Assembly (NCBI RefSeq): GCF_023498005.1
Contig: NZ_CP097289.1
Location: 8,990,001 to 9,054,000, forward strand
Source: Streptomyces durmitorensis
GTDB lineage: Bacteria > Actinomycetota > Actinomycetes > Streptomycetales > Streptomycetaceae
DNA length: 64,000 nt
Direction: 5' to 3'
The notes under the pieces were generated by a model, which was not told where the DNA came from, ran no database searches, and saw nothing but the letters and a program-made list of their open reading frames with translations. Within the stretch, counting starts at the first letter, position 1. Each line of letters begins with the position of its first letter. The position numbers were made by a program, and so were the translations under genes. Shown here piece by piece: positions 16,693-25,295 of the stretch.

Positions 16693-17340
16693 TCAGTTCG
16701 CTGCGGGCCCGTGCACGTGGAGCGGCGCCGCCGTTCGGCGCGTGATGTCGTCGAGAGTGGTGCCGGGGGCGGTCTCGATGAGGGTGAGGCCGTCGGGGGT
16801 GACGTCGAGGACACCGAGGTCGGTGATGACGCGGTGGACGCAGCGTTCGCCGGTCAGGGGCAGGGTGCACTCGTCGAGGATCTTGGGGGTGCCGTCCTTG
16901 GCGGTGTGGTCCATCAGGACGATGACGCGGCGGGCGCCGTGGACGAGGTCCATGGCGCCGCCCATGCCTTTGACCATCTTGCCGGGGATCATCCAGTTGG
17001 CGAGGTCGCCGCGGGCGGAGACCTGCATGGCACCGAGGACGGCGGTGTCGATGTGGCTGCCGCGGATCATGCCGAAAGAGAGGGCGGAGTCGAAGAAGGC
17101 GGCGCCCGGCCGGACGGTCACCGTCTCCTTGCCGGCGTTGATCAGGTCGGGGTCGACTTCCGAGTCCGTGGGGTACGGGCCGGTGCCCAGGATGCCGTTC
17201 TCCGAGTGCAGGACGACATGGACGCCGGGCGGGAGGTGGCCGGGGATCAGGGTCGGCAGGCCGATGCCGAGATTGACGTACGAGCCGTCGGTGAGTTCGG
17301 CGGCGGCGCGGGCGGCCATCTGGTCGCGGGTCCAGGGCAT
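16693..17340 (-). CDS. 3-oxoacid CoA-transferase subunit B
   Basis: This 215-residue subunit carries the catalytic glutamate of class I CoA-transferases: Glu47 in HSENGILG, with the upstream glycine loop [11 protein letters not shown] and the downstream [16 protein letters not shown]. With subunit A it transfers CoA from succinyl-CoA to a 3-oxoacid. Both PcaJ (3-oxoadipate) and ScoB/SCOT (acetoacetate) share these motifs; because two FAH-type hydrolases lie in the same operon, acetoacetate is a sensible substrate. ATG 17340 shares a base with the subunit A stop (TGATG). It is the last gene of the nine-gene minus operon. Confidence 0.85.
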   Translation of the reverse strand: MPWTRDQMAARAAAELTDGSYVNLGIGLPTLIPGHLPPGVHVVLHSENGILGTGPYPTDSEVDPDLINAGKETVTVRPGAAFFDSALSFGMIRGSHIDTAVLGAMQVSARGDLANWMIPGKMVKGMGGAMDLVHGARRVIVLMDHTAKDGTPKILDECTLPLTGERCVHRVITDLGVLDVTPDGLTLIETAPGTTLDDITRRTAAPLHVHGPAAN

Positions 17341-18131
17341 CAGGAACGTACCGACTCTCGTGTCGAAGGCGTCGAAGGCGTGGAAGTCGTCCGGCGCTCG
17401 ACTCGTTTGGCGGCGGCCTGTTCCGGGGTGAGGCGCACCATCCGCTGGACGAAGATCCCGGGGAGGTGGACGGCGTCGGGAGACAACTCGCCCGGTTCCA
17501 CGAGTTCTTCGACCTCGGCAAGGGTGACGCGGCCGGCCATGGCGGCCAGGGGGTTGAAGTTGGCGGCTGCGCGGCGGAAGACGAGGTTGCCGTGGCGGTC
17601 TCCGCGCCAGGCGCGTACCAGGGCGTAATCGGTGGTGATGCCGTGCTCCAGGACGTGCGGGCGGTCGTGGAAGGTGCGGGTCTCCTTGGGCGGGGAGGCC
17701 ACGGCGACGGTGCCGTCCGGGGCGTAGCGCCAGGGCAGGCCGCCGTCCGCCACCTGTGTGCCGACGCCGGCCGGGGTGTAGAAGGCAGGGATGCCGGCCC
17801 CGCCCGCGCGCAGGCGTTCGGCGAGGGTGCCCTGCGGGGTGAGTTCGACCTCCAGTTCTCCGGCGAGGTACTGGCGGGCGAACTCCTTGTTCTCGCCGAC
17901 GTAGGAGCCGGTGACGCGGGCGATGCGTCCGGCGGAGAGCAGCACGCCCAGGCCGTGGTCTTCGACGCCGCAGTTGTTCGAGACGATCCTCAACTCGCCT
18001 GCCCCCTGGGCGTGGAGGGCGTCAATGAGGGTGGCGGGGATGCCGGAGAGGCCGAAGCCGCCGACGGCGAGGGAGGCGCCGTCGGGGATGTCGGCGACCG
18101 CCTCTGCGGCGCTGCCGATGACTTTGTCCAC
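17340..18131 (-). CDS. 3-oxoacid CoA-transferase subunit A
   Basis: A 263-residue subunit with the class I CoA-transferase A pattern: [20 protein letters not shown] near the start, [18 protein letters not shown], and the middle segment [18 protein letters not shown], ending with [21 protein letters not shown] 18131 is chosen because the family begins around [12 protein letters not shown] and an AAGGA site precedes it; an upstream extension to 18251 is arginine/proline-rich noise. It overlaps subunit B by TGATG and forms the heteromeric enzyme with it. A 67-bp gap separates it from the SDR gene. Confidence 0.87.
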   Translation of the reverse strand: MDKVIGSAAEAVADIPDGASLAVGGFGLSGIPATLIDALHAQGAGELRIVSNNCGVEDHGLGVLLSAGRIARVTGSYVGENKEFARQYLAGELEVELTPQGTLAERLRAGGAGIPAFYTPAGVGTQVADGGLPWRYAPDGTVAVASPPKETRTFHDRPHVLEHGITTDYALVRAWRGDRHGNLVFRRAAANFNPLAAMAGRVTLAEVEELVEPGELSPDAVHLPGIFVQRMVRLTPEQAAAKRVERRTTSTPSTPSTRESVRS

Positions 18132-18198
18132 GGTGGTACGCGGTCCTTTCAGGGAGGGGGTGGGCCCGGAGTGAGGGCGGCCTTGCCCTCCGGGCGCT

Positions 18199-18936
18199 TC
18201 ACGTGTCCGCTGCCGCTCGCAGGGCGTCGGAGATCGACTTGGCGCCGCCATGGGCGGTGTAGCCGCCGTCGACCGGGATCTCGGCCCCCGTGATGAAGGA
18301 GGCGTCGTCCGACAGCAGGAACGCGACGAGTGGGGTGATCTCGTCGACCGTGCCGGTGCGGCCGAGCGGGGTCTCGCGGAGGTTGCTCTCGCGGAAGGCG
18401 GGGGCGGCCGACGCGGTCATTTCCGTCTCGATGAAGCCGGGGTGAATCGTGTTGACGCGGATGCCGCGCGGCCCGAGTTCCATTGCGGCGGTCTTGGACA
18501 GGCCGCGCAGTGCCCACTTGCTGGCCGTGTAGGCGACCGGGTAGTGGGCAGTGAGGGCTGCGGAGGAGCCGACGTTGACGATCGAGGCGCCGGGCGGCAT
18601 CAGCGGGGTGAGGTGCTGGATGCCGAGGAGCGGGCCGGTGACGTTCACGGCGTGCACGCGGGCGAAGTCGTCGGCGCGTATCTCGTCGAGGCGGGCGCGC
18701 CAGGTGATGCCCGCGTTGTTGACCAGGCCGTGGATCTGCCCGTACGACTCACTCAGTTCCGCGGCGAGTTGGGCCCACTGTGCCTCGTCGGTGACGTCGA
18801 GCGGGTGGATGCCCGGGGCCTTCGTGACGTCTGTGGCGATGACACGGGCGCCCTCCTGGGTGAGCGTCTCGGCTTCGGCGGCGCCCTGGCCGCGGGCCGC
18901 GCCGGTGATGACCACGACCTTGCCGCGGAGCCTCAC
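18199..18936 (-). CDS. SDR-family oxidoreductase
   Basis: A 245-residue classical short-chain dehydrogenase: NAD(P)-binding TGAARGQG at 11-18, NNAG at 73-76, catalytic Ser near 124-125, Tyr136 and Lys140 in YTASK, and the C-terminal VDGGYTAHGG. Asp36 after the second strand suggests NAD(H) preference. The GTG start overlaps the FAH stop (GTGA), so the pair is translationally coupled. Within an aromatic-degradation operon it could dehydrogenate a cis-diol or a hydroxyacyl intermediate. The family is certain, the substrate is not. Confidence 0.88.
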   Translation of the reverse strand: MRLRGKVVVITGAARGQGAAEAETLTQEGARVIATDVTKAPGIHPLDVTDEAQWAQLAAELSESYGQIHGLVNNAGITWRARLDEIRADDFARVHAVNVTGPLLGIQHLTPLMPPGASIVNVGSSAALTAHYPVAYTASKWALRGLSKTAAMELGPRGIRVNTIHPGFIETEMTASAAPAFRESNLRETPLGRTGTVDEITPLVAFLLSDDASFITGAEIPVDGGYTAHGGAKSISDALRAAADT

Positions 18937-19904
18937 GGCCGTTCCCGGGAGCGGCGCCGGCCGGAGGGCAGGGCGACCGGCGCGGCGCCGGCGACCACGG
19001 TGTTGGAGACCGTGCCGATGCCTTCGACGGTGAGGGTGACGGTGTCGCCGGGGCCGAGGGGCGGTGGGGTCTGTTCGCCGCGCAGGCCCCACAGTTCGGC
19101 GAGGCAGCCGCCGTTGCCGCAGGTGCCGGAGCCGAGGACGTCGCCGGGGACGACGCGGGTGCCGCGCGAGGCGTAGGCGACCATCTCCTCGAAGGTCCAG
19201 CTCATGTTGGAGAGCAGGTCCTTGCCGGTCACCTGGCCGTTGACCTCGGCGGTCAGGGCCAGGCGCAGGAAGCCGTCCGGGGTGCGGTACGGCTCCAGTT
19301 CGTCGGCCGTGACCAGGTACGGGCCGAGGGTGGTGGCGGTGTCCTTGCCCTTGCAGGGGCCGAGGCCGACCTTCATCTCGGCGGACTGGAGGTCGCGGGC
19401 GGACCAGTCGTTGAAGACGGTGTAGCCGATGATGTGGTCGCGGGCCTGTCCTGGCGTGAGGTCGCTGCCCTCGCGGCCGATGACGGCGGCGACTTCGAGT
19501 TCGTAGTCGAGGGCGGCCGAGCCGGGCGGCATCGGGATGTCGTCGCCCGGTCCGTAGATCGCGTGCGGGTTGGTGAAGTAGAAGGTGGGCGCCGTGTACC
19601 ACTGCTCGGGCACTCCGGCGACGCCGTCCACGGCCTTGCGCACGCCTTCGACGTGTTCCTCGAACGTGACGAAGTCCCGTACGGAGGACGGCTGGAGAGG
19701 GGGCAGCAGCCGCACTTGGGAGACGTGCGGGCCGGGCGGTACGTCGAGCGCGGCGGCGCCCGCGTCGAGCAGGGCGGGCAGGCCGCCGCCGGAGCGCACC
19801 AGGTCGGTGAGTGACGTGGTGCCGGGCAGCGGGTAGAGCGTGCCGTCCGCCTCGACGACTGCTACGCGGGTGCGGTGCTGGTGTTCGTAGGTGGCGAATC
19901 GCAT
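18933..19904 (-). CDS. fumarylacetoacetate hydrolase-family protein (1)
   Basis: A 323-residue enzyme of the FAH superfamily, which cleaves or hydrolyses C-C bonds of 1,3-dioxo acids using a bound Mg/Ca ion. The N-terminal cap (about 1-70) is followed by the catalytic domain with FVTFEEHVEGV, the metal/His region YELEVAAVIGREG (Glu-x-Glu), VFNDWSARDLQ and the late GDVLGSGTCGNGG. These match the FahA/HpcE catalytic lineage more than the isomerase-only forms. It is upstream of the SDR with a GTGA overlap and downstream of the extradiol enzyme by 101 bp. Inferred to hydrolyse a ring-cleavage product to a 3-oxoacid plus a dicarboxylic acid. Confidence 0.85.
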   Translation of the reverse strand: MRFATYEHQHRTRVAVVEADGTLYPLPGTTSLTDLVRSGGGLPALLDAGAAALDVPPGPHVSQVRLLPPLQPSSVRDFVTFEEHVEGVRKAVDGVAGVPEQWYTAPTFYFTNPHAIYGPGDDIPMPPGSAALDYELEVAAVIGREGSDLTPGQARDHIIGYTVFNDWSARDLQSAEMKVGLGPCKGKDTATTLGPYLVTADELEPYRTPDGFLRLALTAEVNGQVTGKDLLSNMSWTFEEMVAYASRGTRVVPGDVLGSGTCGNGGCLAELWGLRGEQTPPPLGPGDTVTLTVEGIGTVSNTVVAGAAPVALPSGRRRSRERP

Positions 19905-20005
19905 GGGGGCTCCTGACGCGGGCAGGGGCCGGGGGCGCGGAGGGCGGAGTCAGGGCATGGACAGGGCCGCCGCGCCCCCGGAACTCGGGGGCGGATCCGG
20001 TCGGG

Positions 20006-20944
20006 TCAGACCGGCGGGGCGATGAAGACGCCGCGGTCGGGGTCGTTGAACGACTCCTTGGCGACGAGTTCGTTCATGGGGTTGGCGGTGCCCCACTGGT
20101 CGGTGACCTCGGGCTGCGAGAAGTCGTAGACGTGGGGGTGCCAGGTGTCCTCGTCCAGCTCCTCCAGCTCGGTCGTGTACTCGACGGTGTTGCCGTGCGG
20201 GTCGAGGAAGTACGTGAAGGTGTTGTCGCCCGCCATGTGCCGTCCGGGCCCCCAGATCTTCTGGAATCCGGCGCGCATGACGCGGCCGGAGCCGCGCATG
20301 TACTCGTCGATGCCGCGCATCTCGAAGGAGACGTGGTGCAGGGCGGTGTGCGGGCCCTGGGCGATGGCCATGGAGTGGTGCTGGTTGCTGATCCGCATGA
20401 AGTGCATGACCTCCCCCATGTGCGGTGAGGACAGCGTGTCGGAGAGGGCGAAGCCGAGATGGCGCTCGTACCACTCGCGGGTCCGGTTCAGGTCGGGGGA
20501 GTTGAGGACCACGTGGGAGAGCTTGACGGGGATGGCCTCCTTCTCCTCGATCTTGCGATGCTGCCGTACCTCGACGTCCGTGGAGACCTCGATGGTGCGG
20601 CCGTCGACGTCGAAGAAGCGGAAGCCGTAGCCGCCGCCGGGCGTGTCGACCGCGCCCGGTTCCGATATCAACTGCACCTCACTAGAGGCGAGTTGAGCGG
20701 CGAGGGTGTCCACGTCCGCGCGCGATGCCGCGCCGTACGAGACGAGGTCCAGGCGCTTGTCGGCCGCCTTGCGCAGGCGCACCACGTACTGTTCGGGCGA
20801 TCCCTCGGCGGCCAGGAAGGAGATTCCGGAGTCCTCGGCGACCTTGGTCAGGCCCCAGACGCCGGAGTAGAAGTCGAGCTGCTTGTCGTAGTCGGGCACG
20901 GCGAGGTCGACGTGCCGGAGGTGGGTGAGCAGGCGTCCGCTCAT
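20006..20944 (-). CDS. extradiol (type I) ring-cleavage dioxygenase, VOC family
   Basis: A 312-residue two-domain VOC protein. The C-terminal domain supplies a full 2-His-1-carboxylate iron site: His144 in KLSHVVLNSP, His204 in ALHHVSFEM and Glu255 in GNTVEYTTE, as in catechol 2,3-dioxygenases and 2,3-dihydroxybiphenyl dioxygenases. The N-terminal domain (about 5-130) keeps the fold without the full ligand set. It is translated from ATG 20944; only 5 bp separate it from the amidohydrolase upstream. Position after the FAD hydroxylase and before the hydrolases indicates that it opens the ring of a hydroxylated (catechol-like) intermediate. Confidence 0.87.
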   Translation of the reverse strand: MSGRLLTHLRHVDLAVPDYDKQLDFYSGVWGLTKVAEDSGISFLAAEGSPEQYVVRLRKAADKRLDLVSYGAASRADVDTLAAQLASSEVQLISEPGAVDTPGGGYGFRFFDVDGRTIEVSTDVEVRQHRKIEEKEAIPVKLSHVVLNSPDLNRTREWYERHLGFALSDTLSSPHMGEVMHFMRISNQHHSMAIAQGPHTALHHVSFEMRGIDEYMRGSGRVMRAGFQKIWGPGRHMAGDNTFTYFLDPHGNTVEYTTELEELDEDTWHPHVYDFSQPEVTDQWGTANPMNELVAKESFNDPDRGVFIAPPV

Positions 20945-20949
20945 GGGGG

Positions 20950-21957
20950 TCAGTCCTTCCGGAGGCGGAGGAGGGCGGCCGCGTTGCCGCCCCGTACGGC
21001 GTGGAAGTCGGCGTCCGGGAGCCGGGCGGCGCGCAGGGCGCCGACCGGGTCGTCGGTGCCCATGTCGAAGGGGAAGTCGGAACCGAGCAGCACCCGGTCC
21101 GCGCCTGCCACCCGCACCAACTCCCGCAGGACATAGGGGTCGTGGACCAGCGAGTCGAAGTACAGGCGCTTGAGGTAGCTGCTGGGCAGGTGGGCGCAGC
21201 CCGCGCCGGCGTCGGAGCGCGCCGTCCAGGCGTGGTCGGAGCGGCCGATGTGGGTGGGCAGATAGCCCCCGCCGTGCGCCGCGACGATCTTCAGGCCGGG
21301 GTGGCGGTCCAGGACGCCGGAGAAGATGAGGTGCGACAGCGCCACGGCGTTCTCGGTGGGCTGGCCGACCGTGTTGGACAGATACCACTGGTCCAGGCGC
21401 TCGTCGAGGGTGCAGCCGAAGGGGTGCAGGAAGAGGATCGCTCCCGTCTCCTCGGCCCGCGTCCACAGCGGTTCGTACGCCGGGTCGGACAGCTCGCGAC
21501 CGGGCGTGTGGCTGGAGATCTCCACCCCCGACAGCCCTTGTTCCAGGGCGTGTTCGAGGGCTCGTACGGCGGTCTCCGGATGCTGGAGCGGTACGAGGCC
21601 GAGACCGCGCAGCCGGTCCGGCGCGGCCGCGCAGTGCGCCGCCGTCGCCTCGTTGGCCAGCCGGTACACCTTCTCGGCCGTCTCCTCGTCCGCCCAGTAG
21701 TGGTAGTGCGAGGGTGACGGGCTGACGAGTTGGACGTCGACGCCCTGGGCGTCCATCGCGGCGAGGCGGGCCGACGGATCGGTGAGGCGGGGGATGCGTT
21801 CGCCGATCATCGGGCCGTTGGCCTTCAGCGCGGCCGGTCCGTTGCGGCGGGCGTCCAGGGCCTTCGCATCGGCAAGGCCCGGCAGGCCGTCCACCAGCGT
21901 CTCGATCTCCGGCAGCAGGACATGGGCGTGCACGTCGACGGTGGGCGGCGTCGTCAC
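20950..21957 (-). CDS. amidohydrolase-2 family (ACMSD-like decarboxylase or hydrolase)
   Basis: A 335-residue TIM-barrel protein starting VDVHAHVLLPE, where His-x-His binds the metal; FLHPFG, IVAAHGGGYLP and LLGSDFPFD supply the later His/His/Asp ligands. This set is typical of the 2-amino-3-carboxymuconate-6-semialdehyde decarboxylase/gamma-resorcylate decarboxylase group. The GTG at 21957 overlaps the monooxygenase stop (GTGA). In this operon it could decarboxylate an aromatic acid or a carboxymuconate semialdehyde before or after ring cleavage. A hydrolytic role on a semialdehyde is the alternative. Confidence 0.83.
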   Translation of the reverse strand: MTTPPTVDVHAHVLLPEIETLVDGLPGLADAKALDARRNGPAALKANGPMIGERIPRLTDPSARLAAMDAQGVDVQLVSPSPSHYHYWADEETAEKVYRLANEATAAHCAAAPDRLRGLGLVPLQHPETAVRALEHALEQGLSGVEISSHTPGRELSDPAYEPLWTRAEETGAILFLHPFGCTLDERLDQWYLSNTVGQPTENAVALSHLIFSGVLDRHPGLKIVAAHGGGYLPTHIGRSDHAWTARSDAGAGCAHLPSSYLKRLYFDSLVHDPYVLRELVRVAGADRVLLGSDFPFDMGTDDPVGALRAARLPDADFHAVRGGNAAALLRLRKD

Positions 21958-23096
21958 GGCAGCTCCCGCAGCATGGTCATGGTGCGGCCCATCAGTCCGG
22001 GCACGTCCGCGTCGCGCACTCCGTCGAGCTGCCACTGGCCGATCTGTACGGAGGCTTCGACGACGGGGCGCACGCGGTGCATCCGCCGCTCGTAGTACGC
22101 CTGGAACAGCGCGTCGTCCCAGGTGTCGGCGGCGGTCAGCATCTGGGTGAGCACCCAGGCGTCCTCCATCGAAAGGGCCGCGCCCTGGGCGAGGGTGGGC
22201 GGGCAGCAGTGCGCGGCGTCGCCGACGAGGACGACGCGGCCGCGGTGCCAGGATCCCTCGACCAGCATCCGGTCGAACCACGTGTAGTTGACCTGGGCCG
22301 GGTCGGTGATGTGCGCGGTGATCTCGGGCCAGTGGCCGCCGTAGTGCGCGGCGAGCCCGCGCATCTCGTCCGCGTAGGAGTCCGCCGGTATGGACGCCCG
22401 GTCGCGGCTGGCCTCGACGACGTACGCGTAGAGCGTGCTCTCGCTGGTCGGGCAGTAGCCGGCGATGTACGCGGGGCCGCCGTAGGCGAGGTCGGTGCGG
22501 GTCACGCCGGCCGGGCGGGGTGCGGCGATCCGCCAGATGGCCATGCCTGTGGGCTCGGGCCGGTCCGTGATGCCGATGGCCGCGCGGGTGGTGGAGCCCA
22601 GGCCGTCGGCGGCGATCACCAGGTCGTAGCGGGATGCGGTGCCGTCGCTGAAGCGGACGGTGACGCCGTCCCCGCCCTTGTCGGCGGACTGGGCCAGGGA
22701 CTCGGCGCGGACGCCGAGGCGGACGCGGGCGCCGCTCGTGCGGACTGCGTCGATCAGGATGCGCTGCAACTGCGGGCGCTGCATGCCGACGGTGGCGGGC
22801 AGGTCGTCACCGCCGGTACGCAGGTCTTCCGCGACGTGCAGGACGGTGCCGTCGGGGGCGGTGATGCCGACCGCGCCGAAACCGTAGCCGGACTTCTCCA
22901 CGTGCTCCCACACGCCGAGCTCACGGAGCACGCGCAGGGCGTTGCCCTGGAGGGTGATGCCGGAGCCCGCGGTGGCGTTCCAGTCGTCCTTGGCCTCGAT
23001 CAGGTCAACGGCGATACCGGCGCGGCGCAGCAGGATCGTGGCGGCGCTGCCGGCCGCGCCGCCGCCGATGACGAGAACCGTGCGGGGTGTGTTCAT
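21954..23096 (-). CDS. FAD-dependent aromatic monooxygenase
   Basis: A 380-residue group A flavoprotein hydroxylase: the Rossmann motif VLVIGGGAAGSAATILLRRAG at the start (GxGxxG), the DG motif in DLVIAADGLGSTTR and the GD motif in VVLVGDAAHCCPP. The protein is close in length to salicylate hydroxylase and 3-hydroxybenzoate-hydroxylase-like enzymes. AAAGGAG precedes ATG 23096. It is the third gene of the minus operon and overlaps the following amidohydrolase. Inferred task: add a ring hydroxyl (with possible decarboxylation) to produce the diol for the extradiol enzyme. Confidence 0.88.
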   Translation of the reverse strand: MNTPRTVLVIGGGAAGSAATILLRRAGIAVDLIEAKDDWNATAGSGITLQGNALRVLRELGVWEHVEKSGYGFGAVGITAPDGTVLHVAEDLRTGGDDLPATVGMQRPQLQRILIDAVRTSGARVRLGVRAESLAQSADKGGDGVTVRFSDGTASRYDLVIAADGLGSTTRAAIGITDRPEPTGMAIWRIAAPRPAGVTRTDLAYGGPAYIAGYCPTSESTLYAYVVEASRDRASIPADSYADEMRGLAAHYGGHWPEITAHITDPAQVNYTWFDRMLVEGSWHRGRVVLVGDAAHCCPPTLAQGAALSMEDAWVLTQMLTAADTWDDALFQAYYERRMHRVRPVVEASVQIGQWQLDGVRDADVPGLMGRTMTMLRELP

Positions 23097-23176
23097 ATGG
23101 GAACTCCTTTGTCCCTCAAGGCGGTTGAGGACCGGCCGGTTGAGAGCCAGTCGGTCGAGGACCGGTCGGTTGAGGG

Positions 23177-24157
23177 CTATTTGACGGCGATCGGGCTGAC
23201 GGGCGAGCCGACGGCGCCGGTGATCGGCAGGGGAGCGGCGGTCAGCCAGAAGTCGTACGCGCCGTCGCGTGCGCAGTCGTCGGCGAGGGCGTCCAGGTCC
23301 CACATCTCGCCGATGAGCAGGCCCATGTTGGGGATGGCGACCTGGTGCAGCGGCTGGAAGGCGTGGTCGAACTCGTTGGGCCGGACCTCGAAGCCCCAGG
23401 TGTCGGTGGCGATCGCCGCGATCTCGGTACGGTGCAGCCAGCCCGCCGTGGTGAACGAGAGACCCGGCGCCGGGCCACCCGCGTACTCGCCCCAGCCCTC
23501 GCGCCTGGCCCGCGCGAGGCGCCCGGTGCGCACCAGCACGAGGTCGCCGCGGCCGACGGCCACGCCGTGCGCCTCGGCGGTCGCGCTCAGATGCTCCTCG
23601 GTGATCGCGAAGCCGTCCGGCAACTCGCCGTCCTCGCCCACGACATGGCCGACGTCGAGGAGGACGCCCCGCCCGGCGACGTAGGGCGCCATGTGCTCGA
23701 TGCCGGTGACCAGGTCTCCCTCGGAGGTGACCGTGGCCGCCGCGTCCCGCCCGTTCCACGCCTTGCCGTGGTCGAAGATATGGCCGAGCCCGTCCCACTG
23801 CGTGGAGCACTGCAGCGGCATCGCGATGACGTCGTCGGCGCCGCCGAGGCCGTGCGGGAAGCCCTGGTTGCCGAGGGCGGCGTCGGTGCCGGTGTCGAGC
23901 ATCGTGTGTACGGGGTTGGTCCGGCGCCGCCAGCCCTTCTGCGGGCCGTCCATGTCGAAGCGCTGGGAGAGCGAGAAACTTACGCCGCGCCGCACGAGCG
24001 CGGCGCCCTCACGGCGCTTGGCCCCGTCGAGGAAGTTGAGCGTGCCCAGCCGGTCGTCCTCGCCCCAACGCCCCCAGTTCGAGTACGCCTTGGCGGCCTC
24101 GGCTATCGCGCCTTCCGGGTCGGTCCGGTCCAGGGCGGTCCGGTCCAGAGCCGTCAC
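23177..24157 (-). CDS. cyclase-family (kynurenine formamidase-like) hydrolase
   Basis: A 326-residue protein of the Mn-dependent cyclase/isatin hydrolase superfamily. The metal loop reads CSTQWDGLGHIFDHGK, the long-chain variant (Q-W-D-x-x-x-H) rather than HxGTHxDxPxH; LLDVGHVVG and a conserved GDLVLVRTG follow, then GLSFTTAGWLHRTEIAAIATDTWGFEV. GTG 24157 has GGAGG 7 nt upstream and overlaps the preceding FAH stop (GTGA). Members hydrolyse cyclic amides, lactones or formamides, so this one could open a lactone or amide in the aromatic pathway. An 80-bp gap separates it from the monooxygenase. Confidence 0.83.
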   Translation of the reverse strand: MTALDRTALDRTDPEGAIAEAAKAYSNWGRWGEDDRLGTLNFLDGAKRREGAALVRRGVSFSLSQRFDMDGPQKGWRRRTNPVHTMLDTGTDAALGNQGFPHGLGGADDVIAMPLQCSTQWDGLGHIFDHGKAWNGRDAAATVTSEGDLVTGIEHMAPYVAGRGVLLDVGHVVGEDGELPDGFAITEEHLSATAEAHGVAVGRGDLVLVRTGRLARARREGWGEYAGGPAPGLSFTTAGWLHRTEIAAIATDTWGFEVRPNEFDHAFQPLHQVAIPNMGLLIGEMWDLDALADDCARDGAYDFWLTAAPLPITGAVGSPVSPIAVK

Positions 24158-25158
24158 GACGCCACCTCCGCCACACATCGGGTGCGCTGCGCGCCGAGCC
24201 CGGTGATGGAACCGTCCATCACGTCGCCGTCGCGGAGCAGACGGCCCCAGTGCATGCCGTTCCCGGCGGGCGAACCGGTCAACACCAGGTCACCGGGGAG
24301 CAGTTGAGCGGACTGCGAGGCGTAGGAGACCATCCGCGCCACATTGAAGATCATGTCCTTCGTGGACTCGTCCTGCATGGTCTCGCCGTTCAGCTTCAGC
24401 ACCAGCCGCAGATCGTCGGGGTTCGCGATCGCCTCGGTCGGCACGATCCACGGGCCGAGCGGCGTGAAACCGGGCGCGTTCTTACTGCGCAGCCAGTCGG
24501 TGCCGATCTGCGGCATGTCCCGGCGGAAGACGGTCGCGCGGTCGGTGAGGTCGTTGGCGATCGTGTACCCGGCGACGTACTCCAGGGCCTCCTCCACGGA
24601 TACTCGGTGTGCCGGACGGCCGATCACCGCCGCCAACTCCAGCTCCCAGTCCGGCTTTTCGGCCCAGGCGGGCAGCTCCACGTCGTCGTACGGGCCCGTG
24701 ATGGCGCTCGGCAGTCCGATGAACACGTACGGCAGGTCGTCGGCGGCCCGCCGGTCCATGATCTCGGCGGCCTCCGCGCGCCGCTCCTCCTCCGGGCGCT
24801 CGTCGCCCGGCGCGCGGTGTGCCACATGCAGGTCGATGACGTGCTGGCGGTAGTTGGCGCCGGACTGGAAGACCTGGCGCGGCTCGACCGGGGCGTGCAC
24901 CCGGAACTCCGCCAGCGGCCTGCGCTCCACGGAGCCGTCGCCGGCCAGGGCACGCAGCCGCGGCAGCACCGCGGGCCAGCCCTCCAGGAGCCGGCGAACG
25001 GTCAGCCGGTCGTCGTCGTCCAGGACGGTACGCAGGTCCACGACGAGCTCATCGGGCGTGACCAGCGCGGGGAACGCCGGCCCGTCCGGGGCCGAGAGAG
25101 TCGCGAGGGCGAAGGGGCCGGCGAAGGGCGCGGATGCGGGAGCAGGTTTCACGGACAT
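24154..25158 (-). CDS. fumarylacetoacetate hydrolase-family protein (2)
   Basis: First gene of the minus operon, 334 residues. FAH-domain markers: FQSGANYRQHVID (active-site His), WELELAAVIGRPA with the metal Glu residues, IANDLTDRATVFRRD, and the C-terminal LLPGDLVLTGSPAGNGMHW. It is only distantly similar to the other FAH protein of the operon, so the two probably act on different intermediates. The first ~80 residues form an N-terminal extension. It starts 137 bp from the LysR regulator on the other strand, so operon transcription must begin in that divergent space. Confidence 0.85.
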   Translation of the reverse strand: MSVKPAPASAPFAGPFALATLSAPDGPAFPALVTPDELVVDLRTVLDDDDRLTVRRLLEGWPAVLPRLRALAGDGSVERRPLAEFRVHAPVEPRQVFQSGANYRQHVIDLHVAHRAPGDERPEEERRAEAAEIMDRRAADDLPYVFIGLPSAITGPYDDVELPAWAEKPDWELELAAVIGRPAHRVSVEEALEYVAGYTIANDLTDRATVFRRDMPQIGTDWLRSKNAPGFTPLGPWIVPTEAIANPDDLRLVLKLNGETMQDESTKDMIFNVARMVSYASQSAQLLPGDLVLTGSPAGNGMHWGRLLRDGDVMDGSITGLGAQRTRCVAEVAS

Positions 25159-25222
25159 GACCTCCTGATTGCGGTGGGACTAATCTGGACCCGCCACCAG
25201 CGATCAGGGAAATAGATTGTGT

Positions 25223-25248
25223 GGATGAGAGTCATCCGTCAGATGGAT
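25223..25248. promoter_or_regulatory. candidate LysR/IclR operator in the divergent control region
   Basis: GGATGA-GAG-TCATCC (25223-25237) is a perfect inverted repeat and overlaps a second half-symmetrical pair ATCC-7nt-GGAT (25234-25248), giving three alternating GGAT/ATCC half sites. It sits between the catabolic operon and the LysR gene, the normal place for a LysR activator site. Confidence 0.5.
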
Positions 25249-25295
25249 TTCCACTGGTCAGCGCGCCCGACACCGTACGCAGCAAGGGAAAGAAC

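Noticed and set aside
16628..17521. 297-codon minus frame over the CoA-transferase genes
   Set aside because: Out-of-frame shadow of the two CoA-transferase subunits with Arg/Pro/His-rich composition.
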